The notes under the pieces were generated by a model, which saw nothing but the letters and a program-made list of their open reading frames with translations, was not told the DNA's origin and did no database searches. The translations under genes were made by a program, and so were the position numbers. From Palleronia salina (lineage in GTDB: Bacteria > Pseudomonadota > Alphaproteobacteria > Rhodobacterales > Rhodobacteraceae), in contig NZ_FQZA01000018.1 of the NCBI RefSeq assembly GCF_900141995.1, positions 1-50,571 on the forward strand: 50,571 nt of DNA. Direction: 5' to 3'. Shown here piece by piece: positions 1 through 8,407 of the stretch (its first letter is position 1; each line of letters begins with the position of its first letter).

Positions 1-29
1 GCATCGCTGAGCCAGAAGAGATCAGACAT
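1..29 (-). CDS. IS5-family transposase, 5' end only (partial)
   Basis: The ATG is the complement of bases 27-29 and the frame is open to the edge. The ten visible residues, MSDLFWLSDA, match the characteristic start of IS5/IS427-group DDE transposases as I remember them. No catalytic residue is in view. It is too short for any independent domain call, so the identification depends on this start and on the adjacent IS-like end. Confidence 0.5.
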
Positions 30-92
30 GTCACCGCTCAGTTTTCTGGCGGTGAATCACGCCCTTCCGCTCAGATCAATGGGTCCTGAGCC
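1..92 (-). mobile_element. Terminal part of an IS5-family (IS427-like) insertion sequence, running off the left edge
   Basis: Read on the minus strand, the first ten codons of a transposase (MSDLFWLSDA) leave the window at base 1. Upstream lies about 60 bp of non-coding DNA ending in GGCTCAGGACCCATTGATC (bases 92-74), which I take to be the terminal inverted repeat. Just outside it is CTAG (92-95), the kind of TA-centred target used by the IS427 group. Assignment rests on memory of the N-terminal peptide and of this end sequence; only one end is visible, so the element's length and intactness are unknown. Confidence 0.6.
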
Positions 93-104
93 TAGCTCTT
101 TGGG

Positions 105-143
105 CTGATTTCCCGGGCCTTTCACGAAATCCCGGAAAATCAG
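105..143 (-). terminator. Hairpin downstream of dabA, second in series
   Basis: Bases 105-117 and 131-143 form a 13-bp stem with a 13-nt loop. The single imperfect position is C opposite A in plus-strand RNA but a G-U wobble in minus-strand RNA, so the fold is complete only in the dabBA transcript. No U-tract follows. It could be a backup terminator for dabBA or a barrier beside the IS element. Apart from the IS end (1-92) and the two hairpins, nothing else is seen in bases 1-256. Confidence 0.4.
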
Positions 144-217
144 GCGGCAGCTAATTGCCCGAAACGATCTGTCGCACAACTTCGCGACATAATGCACGCC
201 GCCACCCTCTCACAGAC

Positions 218-252
218 TGCCGGGCGCGACCGAGAGCGGGTCGCGCCCGGCA
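218..252 (-). terminator. GC-rich hairpin just after dabA, likely terminator
   Basis: A perfect 14-bp stem (218-231 with 239-252) with a 7-nt loop begins 4 bases beyond the dabA stop codon. It lacks a U-tract, as many high-GC alphaproteobacterial terminators do. Position and strength make it the probable 3' end of the dabBA mRNA. Confidence 0.6.
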
Positions 253-256
253 AGGA

Positions 257-2623
257 TCAAGCCGCGACCGATACTGTCACGTCGCCGCAGTCTCGGTCGA
301 ACCAGGCGCCGTCCTCGTAACGGCGACCGACGCCCCCCGCGGGGTTCAGCGTAACGAGCGTAAGCCAACCGTTGTCGAACAGGTCCCGCACCGCCGACTG
401 CCGGTCCAACGCTTTCGAAATCATCTCTTCCGGCGCCTCGACCGCGACCACGAGCCGACTGGGCACGTGGCGCAGGCTTTCCCCGTCGTGCAGCGACTGC
501 CGGGGCAACCCCGCGCGCAGCGCCCCTCCGTTCCCCTCGAGCACGCCAAATCCGCCGACCACGTTGTGCAGCAGCTTGTTGCCCGCGCCGAAGGTCTCGG
601 GCGCCACGGCCGAGCCGTGGTATTGCAGCGCGATCCAGCTGGCCACCACGACCGGCGCGCTCAGGATCTGTTCCAGCGTCTTCGCCTCCGTGTCCTGCCG
701 CCAGTCGTAGTCGTGCAGGAAGACCCGGCCGCCCAGATCCCGGCCCGCCGTCCGGGCGCGCGGCGCGGCGATGAAGCCGTTGCATCCCGCAAGCCCCCAC
801 TCGGGCCGCAGCTCGGACCAGTCCCGTCCCCGCCGCGCGAGGCTGTCGCGCGACCCGTGGGGCAAGGTCCCCGCGCGCTCGGTCCGGGCGAGCGCGCCCG
901 CCTTGCCCAGCGCGGCGCGCAGCCGCTCAATATCGGCCCGGTGGCTGGCGGGCAGGTCACCCTCGAACACCCGCACCTCATCGGACACGGTATCGTGCAG
1001 CCCGGCGGCGAAATGCGTGTCGCCGGGGATCGCGATCCCCCGGTCGGCCAGGCCGGCGCGCACCGCGCCATCGTTCAGAAGCCCGGCCAGAAGCCGCGCG
1101 TTGACGTCGCCGGAGTATCCGCCGCAGGCGCCGCATTGCAGGGCGCTGGCATGGGGCGCGTTCGTGACCCTTGCGCCGTGCCCGCAGACCAGCACCAGAC
1201 GCGCGAAACCGTCGGTCAGCGACATGGCCCGCAGGATGCGTTCCGCCGCGCCGACCCGATCGGCCAGCGGCAGGTCGAGCGTCGGGACCGGGTCGTGTTC
1301 CCCTGCCCCGCCGAGGCCCAGCCCATCGCGCAGCAGTTTGCCCACGTAGAGCGGACCCGCCGCCTCGACGAAGGCGAAGGCCGAGACCGCCGCCCGCTTG
1401 AACCGGCCCCAGGCGCGAACCGTCCGCAGCCGGATCCGTTCGGCCGTGTCGCTCCCGCCAGTGTCGGCGGCACGGCTCTCGACCGCCGGCGACACGAGGA
1501 TCGGCGCGCGCGCCTCGACCGTGTCCGAGGCGTGACCGCAGTGCTTGATCGCCAGGCCGAAGAACCCCGCGAAACCGATGGTCCGCAGGCCCGGATCCGA
1601 CGCCTCGAGCGCGCGGCGCATCCGTTCGGAGCGCACGTCGATACAGAACGCGGCCTGGAGCGCGGGCCGGTCATCGGTGGATGTCGCGACATCGCCCGCC
1701 AGCGTCTCGGCCAGCCGCCGCTCGCCGCCGCGGTCGACGGCCTCCTGCAACGCCGCGTCCCGCAAGGTGTCGGCATCCACGGTGATCGGGCGGCCAAAGT
1801 CCGCCCTGGCGCTGTCCCAGGCCTCAGCGCGCGCCGTCCCCCCCTGCTCCAGCAGGGCGACGTCCCAGGCCAGCCGGACGGTCAGCAGGTCGAACAGGGT
1901 CGTATCGCGGCCCCCGTCCCGCTCGGCCATCCAGCTTAGGTGCCGGGCGTATTGGCCCCAGCCCGACAGGGTCACCAGCAGCCGGTGGAAATACAGCGGC
2001 GCAACATCGGGCGTCAGCCCCAGCGCGCCGCAAGCCTCAGCGAAGGCCGCGCGGGCGTCGATGGGCATGGCGGCGACGCGGGACGCGAACCCGCTCAGCC
2101 CGGCCAGGCCGGGGGTCAGGTCGCGGCTGGCATAGGCGCGCCACGCGGCCCAGGCGCCGGCATCGGGCGCCGGCCAGAACGCCTGTCCCTTGTCGAACTG
2201 CGCGGCGGCCCAGTGACCGATCCGATCCTCGACCAGTCCTGGCCAGTCAATGCCATCAGCACGCTGCGCCAGGTCGGCGACCGTCGGCAGCGGTGCCTCG
2301 GGCGCGCGCGTCTCGTCCAGGGCCCGCGACAAGGCATCCATCGAAAGGCCATATGCCCGCGCGGCCCCGGCCAGGTCGTCCTGGCTTACCTCGCCCGAGG
2401 CCACCATCGCGGCCACCGTGTCGCGCGGCAGGAACATCCGTCCGCCGCCCACCCGGGCCATGCGGGCGGCCGCCAATGTGCGGTCCTCGGCCACCTGCCC
2501 GAGCCAGGGGTTCACCGCCACCGTCGCTTCCAGCGGGAAGGCCGGCGGGATCTGCCGCATGGCCTCTTCCGCGGCGGCGAACAACTCGAGGGTCGGGCCC
2601 GTCCAGGTCATGTGCGCGTTCAT
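257..2623 (-). CDS. dabA: DabA, carbonic-anhydrase-like subunit of the DAB inorganic carbon pump (UPF0753/DUF2309)
   Basis: 788 aa. DabA is the cytoplasmic, zinc-binding, beta-carbonic-anhydrase-like subunit that works with the membrane subunit DabB to trap CO2 as bicarbonate, driven by a cation gradient. The zinc and catalytic residues of the family are visible: C327 and D329 in AFCIDVRSER, H482 and C497 in GHGARVTNAPHASALQCGAC, with the same His-to-Cys spacing of 15 as the characterised Halothiobacillus protein. The start at 2623 overlaps the dabB stop by 4 nt (ATGA), giving translational coupling; the long open frame upstream of this ATG is only the out-of-frame dabB region. Function is well supported; in a heterotroph it would supply bicarbonate for anaplerotic carboxylation or growth in air. 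Confidence 0.93.
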   Translation of the reverse strand: MNAHMTWTGPTLELFAAAEEAMRQIPPAFPLEATVAVNPWLGQVAEDRTLAAARMARVGGGRMFLPRDTVAAMVASGEVSQDDLAGAARAYGLSMDALSRALDETRAPEAPLPTVADLAQRADGIDWPGLVEDRIGHWAAAQFDKGQAFWPAPDAGAWAAWRAYASRDLTPGLAGLSGFASRVAAMPIDARAAFAEACGALGLTPDVAPLYFHRLLVTLSGWGQYARHLSWMAERDGGRDTTLFDLLTVRLAWDVALLEQGGTARAEAWDSARADFGRPITVDADTLRDAALQEAVDRGGERRLAETLAGDVATSTDDRPALQAAFCIDVRSERMRRALEASDPGLRTIGFAGFFGLAIKHCGHASDTVEARAPILVSPAVESRAADTGGSDTAERIRLRTVRAWGRFKRAAVSAFAFVEAAGPLYVGKLLRDGLGLGGAGEHDPVPTLDLPLADRVGAAERILRAMSLTDGFARLVLVCGHGARVTNAPHASALQCGACGGYSGDVNARLLAGLLNDGAVRAGLADRGIAIPGDTHFAAGLHDTVSDEVRVFEGDLPASHRADIERLRAALGKAGALARTERAGTLPHGSRDSLARRGRDWSELRPEWGLAGCNGFIAAPRARTAGRDLGGRVFLHDYDWRQDTEAKTLEQILSAPVVVASWIALQYHGSAVAPETFGAGNKLLHNVVGGFGVLEGNGGALRAGLPRQSLHDGESLRHVPSRLVVAVEAPEEMISKALDRQSAVRDLFDNGWLTLVTLNPAGGVGRRYEDGAWFDRDCGDVTVSVAA

Positions 2624-4179
2624 TGCGTCTCTCCGCTTTTGGGGGTCCAGCGGCCGGACAGCCGGTCCGCGACCGCGTTGAAGTAAAGGCCGTTCATCAG
2701 GTGCACGCGAAGCCCCGCCGCCGCCGGATGCCCGGCCCAGAGGGGGAAGGTCGTCTGCGCCACCGCGGCGATCGCGAAGCTGACCAGCGCCAGCAGGATC
2801 GTGGCCCAGATCAGCCCGTCGGGCGCGGGGGGCGGCGGCAGCGTCCCGGCCGAGACCCAGGTCGCGCCCGCCTGCAGGGCGAAGTAGGCGACCGTCGCCG
2901 CCACCGACAGCGCGACGGTCCGCCACGCCAGCGCGCGCGGCGCCTGGTCCGCAAGGCCTTGGGCGATCAGGTAGACCACCCCGAAGATCAGGATCGCGCC
3001 CAGCGCCACCGTCTGCGGCGGCTTCGACGTGATCCCGAAGGCCAGCCCGACGACCAGGTACAGCGCCAGCGCCAGCCCGAAGGCCCGCGCCACGGCGCCC
3101 AGGTGCGGCACCGCCACCGGCCCGGGCCGGCGGATCGAGGCCACGTCCCTCACCGCGTCGCCCGAGGCCAGGAACGCGTGCGCCTTGTAAAGCGAGTGGG
3201 CCACGATGTGCAGCAGCGCCAGCGGGAACAGCGCCAGGCCGCATTGCAGCACCATGAAGCCCATCTGCGCACAGGTGGACCACGCCAGCGCGGTCTTGAC
3301 CGCCGGCTGGGTCAGCGACACCGCCGCCCCCAGCAACGCGCTGAACCCGCCCACCAGCGCCAGCACCGCCAGCACGCCGGGCGCGGCGATCAGCACATCG
3401 GCAAAGCGGATCAGGAGGAACCCGCCCGCGTTCACCACGCCCGCGTGCAGCAGGGCCGAGACGGGCGTCGGCGCCTCCATCACCTCGGTCAACCAGCCGT
3501 GGGTCGGCACCAGCGCCGATTTGAGGATGGCCGCGACGGCCAGCAGCAGCGCGACCAGCGACAGCACGGCGGATCCGCCGCCGGCCTGCGCCGCCGCGTT
3601 GATGGCGGCGATGTCCGAGGTCCCGAAGGCTGCGATCAGGCCCCCGGCGGCGGCCAGCAGCGCGGCGCTGGCGAAGATCCCGCTCAATGCCTTCTTGCGG
3701 GCGGCCCGGCGCGCGCGCGGCCGCTCGGGGTAGAACAGCAGAAGCTGGTGCAGGGCCGCGCCCGCCGCGACCCACCCCACCGCGAGCTGCACGAGGTTGC
3801 CGGCGCCGACCAGCAGCAGGACACAGGCGATGGTCGCCGACATCCACCCCATGAAGGCGGGCTGCCGCGCCTCGCCGTCGAGCGCCACGCGGGAAAAGCG
3901 CAGGACCACCCAGCCGACGAAGGCGACGGTCAGCGTCATGGCGACGCTGACGATGTCGATGCGCGCCGACAGGCCGACCGAGGCCAGGCCCAGCAGCGGC
4001 CCGGTCGACGGCCCCGACAGCGCCAGGTCGATCGCGGCCAGGCCGCCAAGGGCCAGGGCAGCCAGCGCCGACAGTTCGGGCAGCCGCAAATGCCAGTGCC
4101 CCCGCGCGGGCGGGCGAAGATGCATCGCAAAGGCCGATGCGGCCAGGACGAGCGGGGCGAGAAGAAGCAGAAATGTCAT
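2620..4179 (-). CDS. dabB: DabB, membrane cation-channel subunit of the DAB carbon pump (Mrp/NuoL-like)
   Basis: 519 aa, strongly hydrophobic throughout, with the proton-conducting-membrane-transporter fold shared with NuoL/M/N and Mrp antiporters. Conserved features include the LVPTHGWLTEVMEAPTPVSA segment and the HAGVVNAGGFLLIR helix, both typical of the family. It couples ion entry to CO2 hydration by DabA. The start is the ATG at 4179 (MTFLLLLAPLVL), preceded by GGAGG about 8 bases upstream; an in-frame upstream extension lacks a Shine-Dalgarno. It is first in a two-gene operon with dabA and diverges from a LysR gene, which probably controls it. Adjacency to dabA rules out a stray complex I subunit. 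Confidence 0.9.
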   Translation of the reverse strand: MTFLLLLAPLVLAASAFAMHLRPPARGHWHLRLPELSALAALALGGLAAIDLALSGPSTGPLLGLASVGLSARIDIVSVAMTLTVAFVGWVVLRFSRVALDGEARQPAFMGWMSATIACVLLLVGAGNLVQLAVGWVAAGAALHQLLLFYPERPRARRAARKKALSGIFASAALLAAAGGLIAAFGTSDIAAINAAAQAGGGSAVLSLVALLLAVAAILKSALVPTHGWLTEVMEAPTPVSALLHAGVVNAGGFLLIRFADVLIAAPGVLAVLALVGGFSALLGAAVSLTQPAVKTALAWSTCAQMGFMVLQCGLALFPLALLHIVAHSLYKAHAFLASGDAVRDVASIRRPGPVAVPHLGAVARAFGLALALYLVVGLAFGITSKPPQTVALGAILIFGVVYLIAQGLADQAPRALAWRTVALSVAATVAYFALQAGATWVSAGTLPPPPAPDGLIWATILLALVSFAIAAVAQTTFPLWAGHPAAAGLRVHLMNGLYFNAVADRLSGRWTPKSGETQ

Positions 4180-4241
4180 CCGAGACCTCCGGTTCAGGAT
4201 CTCCGGCTGATCTAGGGGGCTGTCCACTTCAATAAAAATAC

Positions 4242-4274
4242 ATTATATCGTCTGTGTCGTTCTATATTATAGAA
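4242..4274. promoter_or_regulatory. dabB promoter and LysR-type operator (perfect 15-bp palindrome)
   Basis: On the minus strand a consensus TATAAT lies at 4247-4242, upstream of dabB. The position 17 bp before it has no -35 match and is covered instead by a perfect palindrome, TTCTATA-T-TATAGAA, at 4260-4274. Its inner 13 bp fits the LysR T-N11-A box. The palindrome also ends 3 bases before the lysR ATG, where its ribosome site would be. This suggests LysR-dependent activation of dabB and autorepression of lysR. The whole 98-bp spacer is AT-rich against a very GC-rich background. Confidence 0.6.
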
Positions 4275-4277
4275 ACC

Positions 4278-5156
4278 ATGCGGCTGAACTATCATCACTT
4301 GCGGTACTTCCAGGAGGTCGCCCACGAGGGGAACCTGACCCGTGCGGCGGCGCGGCTGAACCTGTCGCAATCCGCCCTGTCGACCCAGATCCGCCAGCTC
4401 GAGGATCGGCTTGGCCATACCCTTTTCGAGCGGACCGGCCGGGCGATGGTCCTGACCGAGGCGGGGCGCATCGCGCTGGACCATTCCGAGCGCATCTTCG
4501 ACGTGGGCGATGACCTCGTGGCGACCCTGACGGCAGGCGGCGCGGCGCGGACGCCCTTGCGGGTCGGGTCGCTGTCCACCCTGTCGCGGAACTTCCAGCT
4601 GCGCTTCCTGCGGCCGGCCTTCGCCGAGAATGTCGATCTCGTGCTGACGTCGGGCAGCAGCCAGACCCTTCTGCGGGCGCTGGAGACCCTCGCGCTGGAC
4701 GTGGTCCTGCTGACCGATCCGCCGCCGCGGGACAGCTTTCCCGACCTCGTTGCGCACCGCATCGCGCAGCAATCGGTCGGGTTGCACGGCCGGCCCGAGC
4801 GGTTGGCCCACGCCACGCTGTCCGATCTCCTGGCCGCCGAGCCGGTGATCCTGCCCACCGAAAGCTCGATCCGGACGGGGTTCGACAGCCTCGTGGCGCG
4901 GCTGGGCGTGACGCCCCGGATCGCGGCGACCGTGGATGACATGGCCATGATCCGCCTGCTGGCGCGCGAGAACATCGGCCTTGCCGTCACGCCGGCGGTG
5001 GTTCTGGCGGATGAACTGGCGCAGGGTCTCCTGGCCACGGCACCGTTCGAGCTGGACGTCGTCGAAAGCTTCTACGCGGTCACGGCCCGGCGCACCTTTC
5101 CCCATCCCCTTCTGTCCCGGCTGGCCGAGCCGCCGGTTCCGCGCGACGACCTGTAA
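4278..5156 (+). CDS. LysR-family transcriptional regulator, probable regulator of dabBA
   Basis: 292 aa. N-terminal winged helix-turn-helix (about residues 5-63: NYHHLRYFQEVAHEGNLTRA, then SQSALSTQIRQLEDRLG), linker helix, and a C-terminal effector domain from about residue 90. The YHHLRYF start and general pattern resemble the NhaR/CbbR side of the family. ATG at 4278 is chosen because it gives the normal LysR N-terminus; a GTG 24 bases upstream would add eight residues read through the palindrome. No Shine-Dalgarno is visible, since the operator occupies that place. LysR regulators beside DAB operons are known to respond to inorganic-carbon limitation; that role here is inferred from position. 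Confidence 0.85.
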   Translation: MRLNYHHLRYFQEVAHEGNLTRAAARLNLSQSALSTQIRQLEDRLGHTLFERTGRAMVLTEAGRIALDHSERIFDVGDDLVATLTAGGAARTPLRVGSLSTLSRNFQLRFLRPAFAENVDLVLTSGSSQTLLRALETLALDVVLLTDPPPRDSFPDLVAHRIAQQSVGLHGRPERLAHATLSDLLAAEPVILPTESSIRTGFDSLVARLGVTPRIAATVDDMAMIRLLARENIGLAVTPAVVLADELAQGLLATAPFELDVVESFYAVTARRTFPHPLLSRLAEPPVPRDDL

Positions 5157-5276
5157 TCTACCGGGATCGGCATGCGGCGTTTGGCAGGCACGGCCACAAC
5201 GCTGGCAGGGCCGGGCAAGATGGCGCGCCGCGTCTGTGGATATTCCTTCTGCATCGCATCCCAAGGAGACCGCATC

Positions 5277-6104
5277 ATGCGCGACGCCCCCACGCTCGTC
5301 ATCGGCGCCACCGGCAAGACCGGCCGCCGCGTTGCCGCCCGGCTGGAAGCAAGGGGCCTGCCCGTTCGCCGCGGATCGCGCGGCGCGGCCATCCCCTTCG
5401 ACTGGAACGATCCGCAGACCTGGGCACCGGCCCTGTCGGGCGCGCGCGCGGCCTATGTCACCTATTTTCCCGACATGGCATTCCCCGGCGCCGTTGACCG
5501 GCTGGGCGGGCTTTGCGAGGCGGCCAGGCGCGCGGGGCTCGACCACCTGGTCCTTCTGTCGGGCCGGGGCGAACATCACGCGCAACAGGGCGAGGATGTC
5601 GTCCGGCGCTCGGGCCTGGACGTCACGATCGTCCGCGCCGCCTGGTTCGCGCAGAACTTCTCGGAAGGATACCTGCGCGATCCGGTTCTCGCCGGACTGC
5701 TGCCGATGCCCGGCGGCGACACGCCCGAGCCCATCGTCGATGTCGACGATATCGCCGATGTCGCCGTCGCCGCCCTGACCGAAGAGGGTCACAGCGGCGC
5801 GCTCTACGAGGTGACCGGGCCGCGGTTGATGACCTTCGCGGACATGGCCGCCGCCCTGTCAGAGGCCACCGGGCGCAGCATCCGCCATGTGCCGATCACC
5901 TTCGACGACTTCCACGCCACCATCGCCAGGTCGGGCGGGGCACTGGTGGCCGACGTCTTTACCGCCATCGCGCGCGAGACGCTGGACGGCCGGAATGCCC
6001 ATCTGTCGGACGGCGTTCAGCGCGCATTGGGCCGGGCGCCACGCGACTTCGCCACCTTCGCCCACGCGGCAGCCAGGGCCGGGGCGTGGACCCCTGCCGC
6101 CTGA
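5277..6104 (+). CDS. NmrA-like NAD(P)-binding protein (atypical short-chain dehydrogenase)
   Basis: 275 aa. Begins with a Rossmann fold, LVIGATGKTGRRVAARL (residues 6-22), the glycine pattern of NmrA/QOR2-like atypical SDRs. No classical YxxxK pair is evident, as usual in this group, and the C-terminal half (YEVTGPRLMTFADMAAAL) is the substrate side. Such proteins are quinone or nitro reductases or redox sensors; substrate unknown. Start at 5277 is fixed by AAGGAGA at 5263-5269; the open frame extends upstream without a ribosome site. It precedes a DUF1772 gene by 45 bp, a pairing that recurs in proteobacteria, probably as one operon. Confidence 0.8.
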   Translation: MRDAPTLVIGATGKTGRRVAARLEARGLPVRRGSRGAAIPFDWNDPQTWAPALSGARAAYVTYFPDMAFPGAVDRLGGLCEAARRAGLDHLVLLSGRGEHHAQQGEDVVRRSGLDVTIVRAAWFAQNFSEGYLRDPVLAGLLPMPGGDTPEPIVDVDDIADVAVAALTEEGHSGALYEVTGPRLMTFADMAAALSEATGRSIRHVPITFDDFHATIARSGGALVADVFTAIARETLDGRNAHLSDGVQRALGRAPRDFATFAHAAARAGAWTPAA

Positions 6105-6149
6105 TCGGCGCGCGCCTGCCAAAGTGACCTCACCGAAGGAGCAACGACC

Positions 6150-6650
6150 ATGGTCTCGCTGCCGGTTATCGCGCTCATCCAGCTCGCCGCCTTGGCCTAT
6201 GCCCTTGTCGGCGGCGTTTTCCTCGCCTTCTCGGACTTCATCATGCGGGCCCTTGCGCGGACCGAAGGCAGTGGCGGCATCCAGGCGATGCAGGCCATCA
6301 ACCGCGAGGTTTTCCGGTGGGTCTTCATGACCATGTTCATCGGGCTGGCCGCCGTCTCCGCAACGCTCGTCGCGACCGGGTGGCTTCGCGTGGCCGGCAC
6401 GCCAGGTTCGCTGATGGTCGCGGCGGGGCTTCTTTACCTCGTGGCGTGTTTCGGTGTGACCATCGGCCTCAACGTCCCGATGAACGATGCGTTGGCCGCG
6501 ATGCCGGCGCGCTGCGCGAAGACGCGCGACTACTGGATGGCCTCATACGTGCCGCGCTGGACGGCGTGGAACACGGTCCGGGCCGCGGCCTGCACGGTGT
6601 CGGCCCTGCTGTTGCTGGCCGCCCTGCCCCAACTGGGCGCGGCAGGATGA
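6150..6650 (+). CDS. DUF1772 (anthrone-oxygenase-like) membrane protein
   Basis: 166 aa with four predicted membrane helices (about residues 5-30, 53-78, 85-110 and 142-162). The loop between helices 3 and 4 holds VPMNDALAAM and ends with YWMASYVPRWTAWNTVRAAA; the N-x-P-x-N and W-x3-N-x2-R pieces are the signature of DUF1772. The family includes fungal anthrone oxygenases, but bacterial members have no settled function. Likely cotranscribed with the preceding NmrA-like gene. It converges on a LysR gene 44 bp downstream with no clear terminator. Confidence 0.75.
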   Translation: MVSLPVIALIQLAALAYALVGGVFLAFSDFIMRALARTEGSGGIQAMQAINREVFRWVFMTMFIGLAAVSATLVATGWLRVAGTPGSLMVAAGLLYLVACFGVTIGLNVPMNDALAAMPARCAKTRDYWMASYVPRWTAWNTVRAAACTVSALLLLAALPQLGAAG

Positions 6651-6694
6651 GCTGCGGCCTCTGCCTGTCGTCACCTTGGAATGCGTGCGGCGCC

Positions 6695-7582
6695 TCAGCC
6701 GCCGAATCCCTCGACAAGCGCGTCGAACACCACCCGCAGGCGGCGCGAGCGTGCGATGTCGCGGTGGGCGACGATCCAGACCGGGAAGTCGACCGGTGCG
6801 AAACCGGGCACAGCCCGCTCGACCGACGGGTCGGCATCGCCGATCCGGTCATCGAGGATGCCGATACCCAGCCCGCGGCGCACCATCTCCCACGTCACCG
6901 TGAAGTTGCGGCAGCGGTAGGGGAAGTTCTCAGGCGTCAGGGTCAAGCCGCGCGCATTCAGCAACCCCATCAGGCTCCCGGCCGCGTCGATCTCGATGAA
7001 TTCCGCCGCCGAGAAGCCGGCCGCATCCGCCGGACGGCCCAGCCGGTCGAGATAGGCCGGCGCCGCGAACAGCCGGGCCTGCGCGTCGCGCACGCGCCGG
7101 GCGATCAGGTCGGGCTCGGACGGGCGAACGTTGCGCACCGCGATGTCGGCCTCGCGGCGCGACAGGTCCGACAGGTCGTTCGAGACGACGATCTCGACGC
7201 GGATGCGCGGCTCGGACCGGTGCAGCCGCTCGAGGATCGGGGGCAGGAGATACCCCGCGTAGGCGTCCGAGGCCGAGATCGCCACGTCACCCTCGATCGC
7301 CTCGGTCTGACCCCAGGCCGCACGCGACAGGGCGCGCCCCCCCTCACCCATGACACGCGCATGATCGAGCAGGTCGTGACCCGCCGGCGTCAGCCGCAGG
7401 CCCCGGCCCGTCCTTTCGAACAGCGCGACGCCAAGCTCGGCCTCCAGCGCCTCGACCTGGCGGCCCAGCGTGGGCTGCGCCAGTTTCAACGCCCGGGCGG
7501 CGGCGGACAGGGACCCTTCCTCGGCCGTCACCAGGAAGGCGCGGGCCCGGTTCCAATCGAAGGTGACACTGCGCCAATCCAT
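6695..7582 (-). CDS. LysR-family transcriptional regulator
   Basis: 295 aa with the N-terminal winged HTH (AFLVTAEEGSLSAAARALKL, then QPTLGRQVEALEAELG) and a type-2 periplasmic-binding-like effector domain from about residue 90. Start taken at 7582 (MDWRSVTFDWNRARAF), which gives the short lead usual for this subgroup; ATGs at 7594 and 7627 are possible and none has a convincing Shine-Dalgarno. It diverges from the DUF4386 gene with about 100 bp between, so that gene is the likeliest target. The opposing NmrA/DUF1772 pair ends 44 bp away. Effector unknown. Confidence 0.85.
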   Translation of the reverse strand: MDWRSVTFDWNRARAFLVTAEEGSLSAAARALKLAQPTLGRQVEALEAELGVALFERTGRGLRLTPAGHDLLDHARVMGEGGRALSRAAWGQTEAIEGDVAISASDAYAGYLLPPILERLHRSEPRIRVEIVVSNDLSDLSRREADIAVRNVRPSEPDLIARRVRDAQARLFAAPAYLDRLGRPADAAGFSAAEFIEIDAAGSLMGLLNARGLTLTPENFPYRCRNFTVTWEMVRRGLGIGILDDRIGDADPSVERAVPGFAPVDFPVWIVAHRDIARSRRLRVVFDALVEGFGG

Positions 7583-7682
7583 GCGAATACGCATATCAGC
7601 TCGGCAATTCCGGTCAATTCCCTGCATCCTCGCAGAGCATTAGACACCCTCCCAAATCGCTCACACTGAAAGGAGGCCCGCC
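7581..7682. promoter_or_regulatory. Divergent promoter region between LysR and DUF4386 genes
   Basis: An imperfect palindrome, ATGCG-AATA-CGCAT (7581-7594), spans the two candidate start codons of the LysR gene and may be an autoregulatory operator. A direct repeat CAATTCC-ggt-CAATTCC follows within 7604-7621. A strong Shine-Dalgarno, AAAGGAGG (7669-7676), serves the rightward gene. No convincing -35/-10 pair was found. Confidence 0.35.
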
Positions 7683-8405
7683 ATGCACGCTTTCCAGGAT
7701 CCAACCTCCCGCGCCTACGCTCGCGTAACCGGCGCGCTGTATCTCGTGATCGCCGTCGCCGGCGGGTTCGCCATCCTTTACGTCCCCGGCCTGCTGAACG
7801 TGCCCGGCGACCCGGCGGCCACCTTCGCCAACATCGCCGAACGCCGCGGCCTGTTTCACGCAGGGCTGGTCGGCGACGTGGTGATGATGACCGCCGAGGT
7901 GATGGTTTCCGCCATGCTGTTCTTCATGTTCCGCACCGTGAACGCGACGCTGTCCCTGGCGGCGGCCTTCGCACGGATGATGATGGTCGCCGTGATGGCG
8001 GCGATGCTGTTCTTTCACGCCGCGTCGCTGGCGCTGGCCGACGGCACCGTGCCGCTGGACAGTTTCAGGATGGCGCAGAGGGTCGAGCTTGCTGGGCTCA
8101 TGCGCCACGTCCACGACGCGGGCGTGTGGATCTGGCAGGTCTTCTTCTGGCTGCACCTGTGGCTGCTGGGCACGCTGGTGATGCGCTCGGGCCTTTATCC
8201 CCGCCTGCTGGGGCTTGGCCTGATCGTCGGCGGCACCGGATACCTGGTCGACAGCGTGCAGATGTTCGCCCTGCCCGAGGCCGGCTGGCTGGCCGCCGTG
8301 AAGGTCGCGCTGCTGCTGGTGGTGACGGTCTTTGAGCTGGGCTTTGCGCTGCTGCTTCTGCTGCGCGGCCCCCGCCCGTCGCGGACCGACGCCGTCGCCG
8401 CCTGA
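7683..8405 (+). CDS. DUF4386 family membrane protein
   Basis: 240 aa with six or seven hydrophobic helices (for example residues 19-37, 60-82, 90-115, 150-165, 172-195, 200-222). The opening YARVTGALYLVIAVAGGFA and the ERRGLFHAGLVGDVVM segment are typical of DUF4386, a family without assigned biochemistry often found beside regulators. Start at 7683 is fixed by an excellent AAAGGAGG site. It is divergent from a LysR gene that probably controls it, and is followed by a GC hairpin, so it appears monocistronic. Confidence 0.75.
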   Translation: MHAFQDPTSRAYARVTGALYLVIAVAGGFAILYVPGLLNVPGDPAATFANIAERRGLFHAGLVGDVVMMTAEVMVSAMLFFMFRTVNATLSLAAAFARMMMVAVMAAMLFFHAASLALADGTVPLDSFRMAQRVELAGLMRHVHDAGVWIWQVFFWLHLWLLGTLVMRSGLYPRLLGLGLIVGGTGYLVDSVQMFALPEAGWLAAVKVALLLVVTVFELGFALLLLLRGPRPSRTDAVAA

Positions 8406-8407
8406 CA

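Noticed and set aside
155-1939. Open frame of 594 codons on the plus strand opposite dabA
   Set aside because: Arg/Pro/Ala-rich shadow typical of high-GC DNA; the opposite strand encodes DabA with intact motifs.
2624-3847. N-terminal extension of DabA to 1196 codons
   Set aside because: The extra 400 codons run out of frame through dabB; DabA's true ATG overlaps the dabB stop.
2293-4215. Open frame of 640 codons on the plus strand opposite dabB
   Set aside because: Low-complexity Arg/Gln/Gly-rich translation without domains; antisense to a clear membrane protein gene.
4212-5792. Minus-strand open frame of 526 codons across the LysR and NmrA-like genes
   Set aside because: Crosses two real genes and an intergenic region; composition is that of an antisense shadow.
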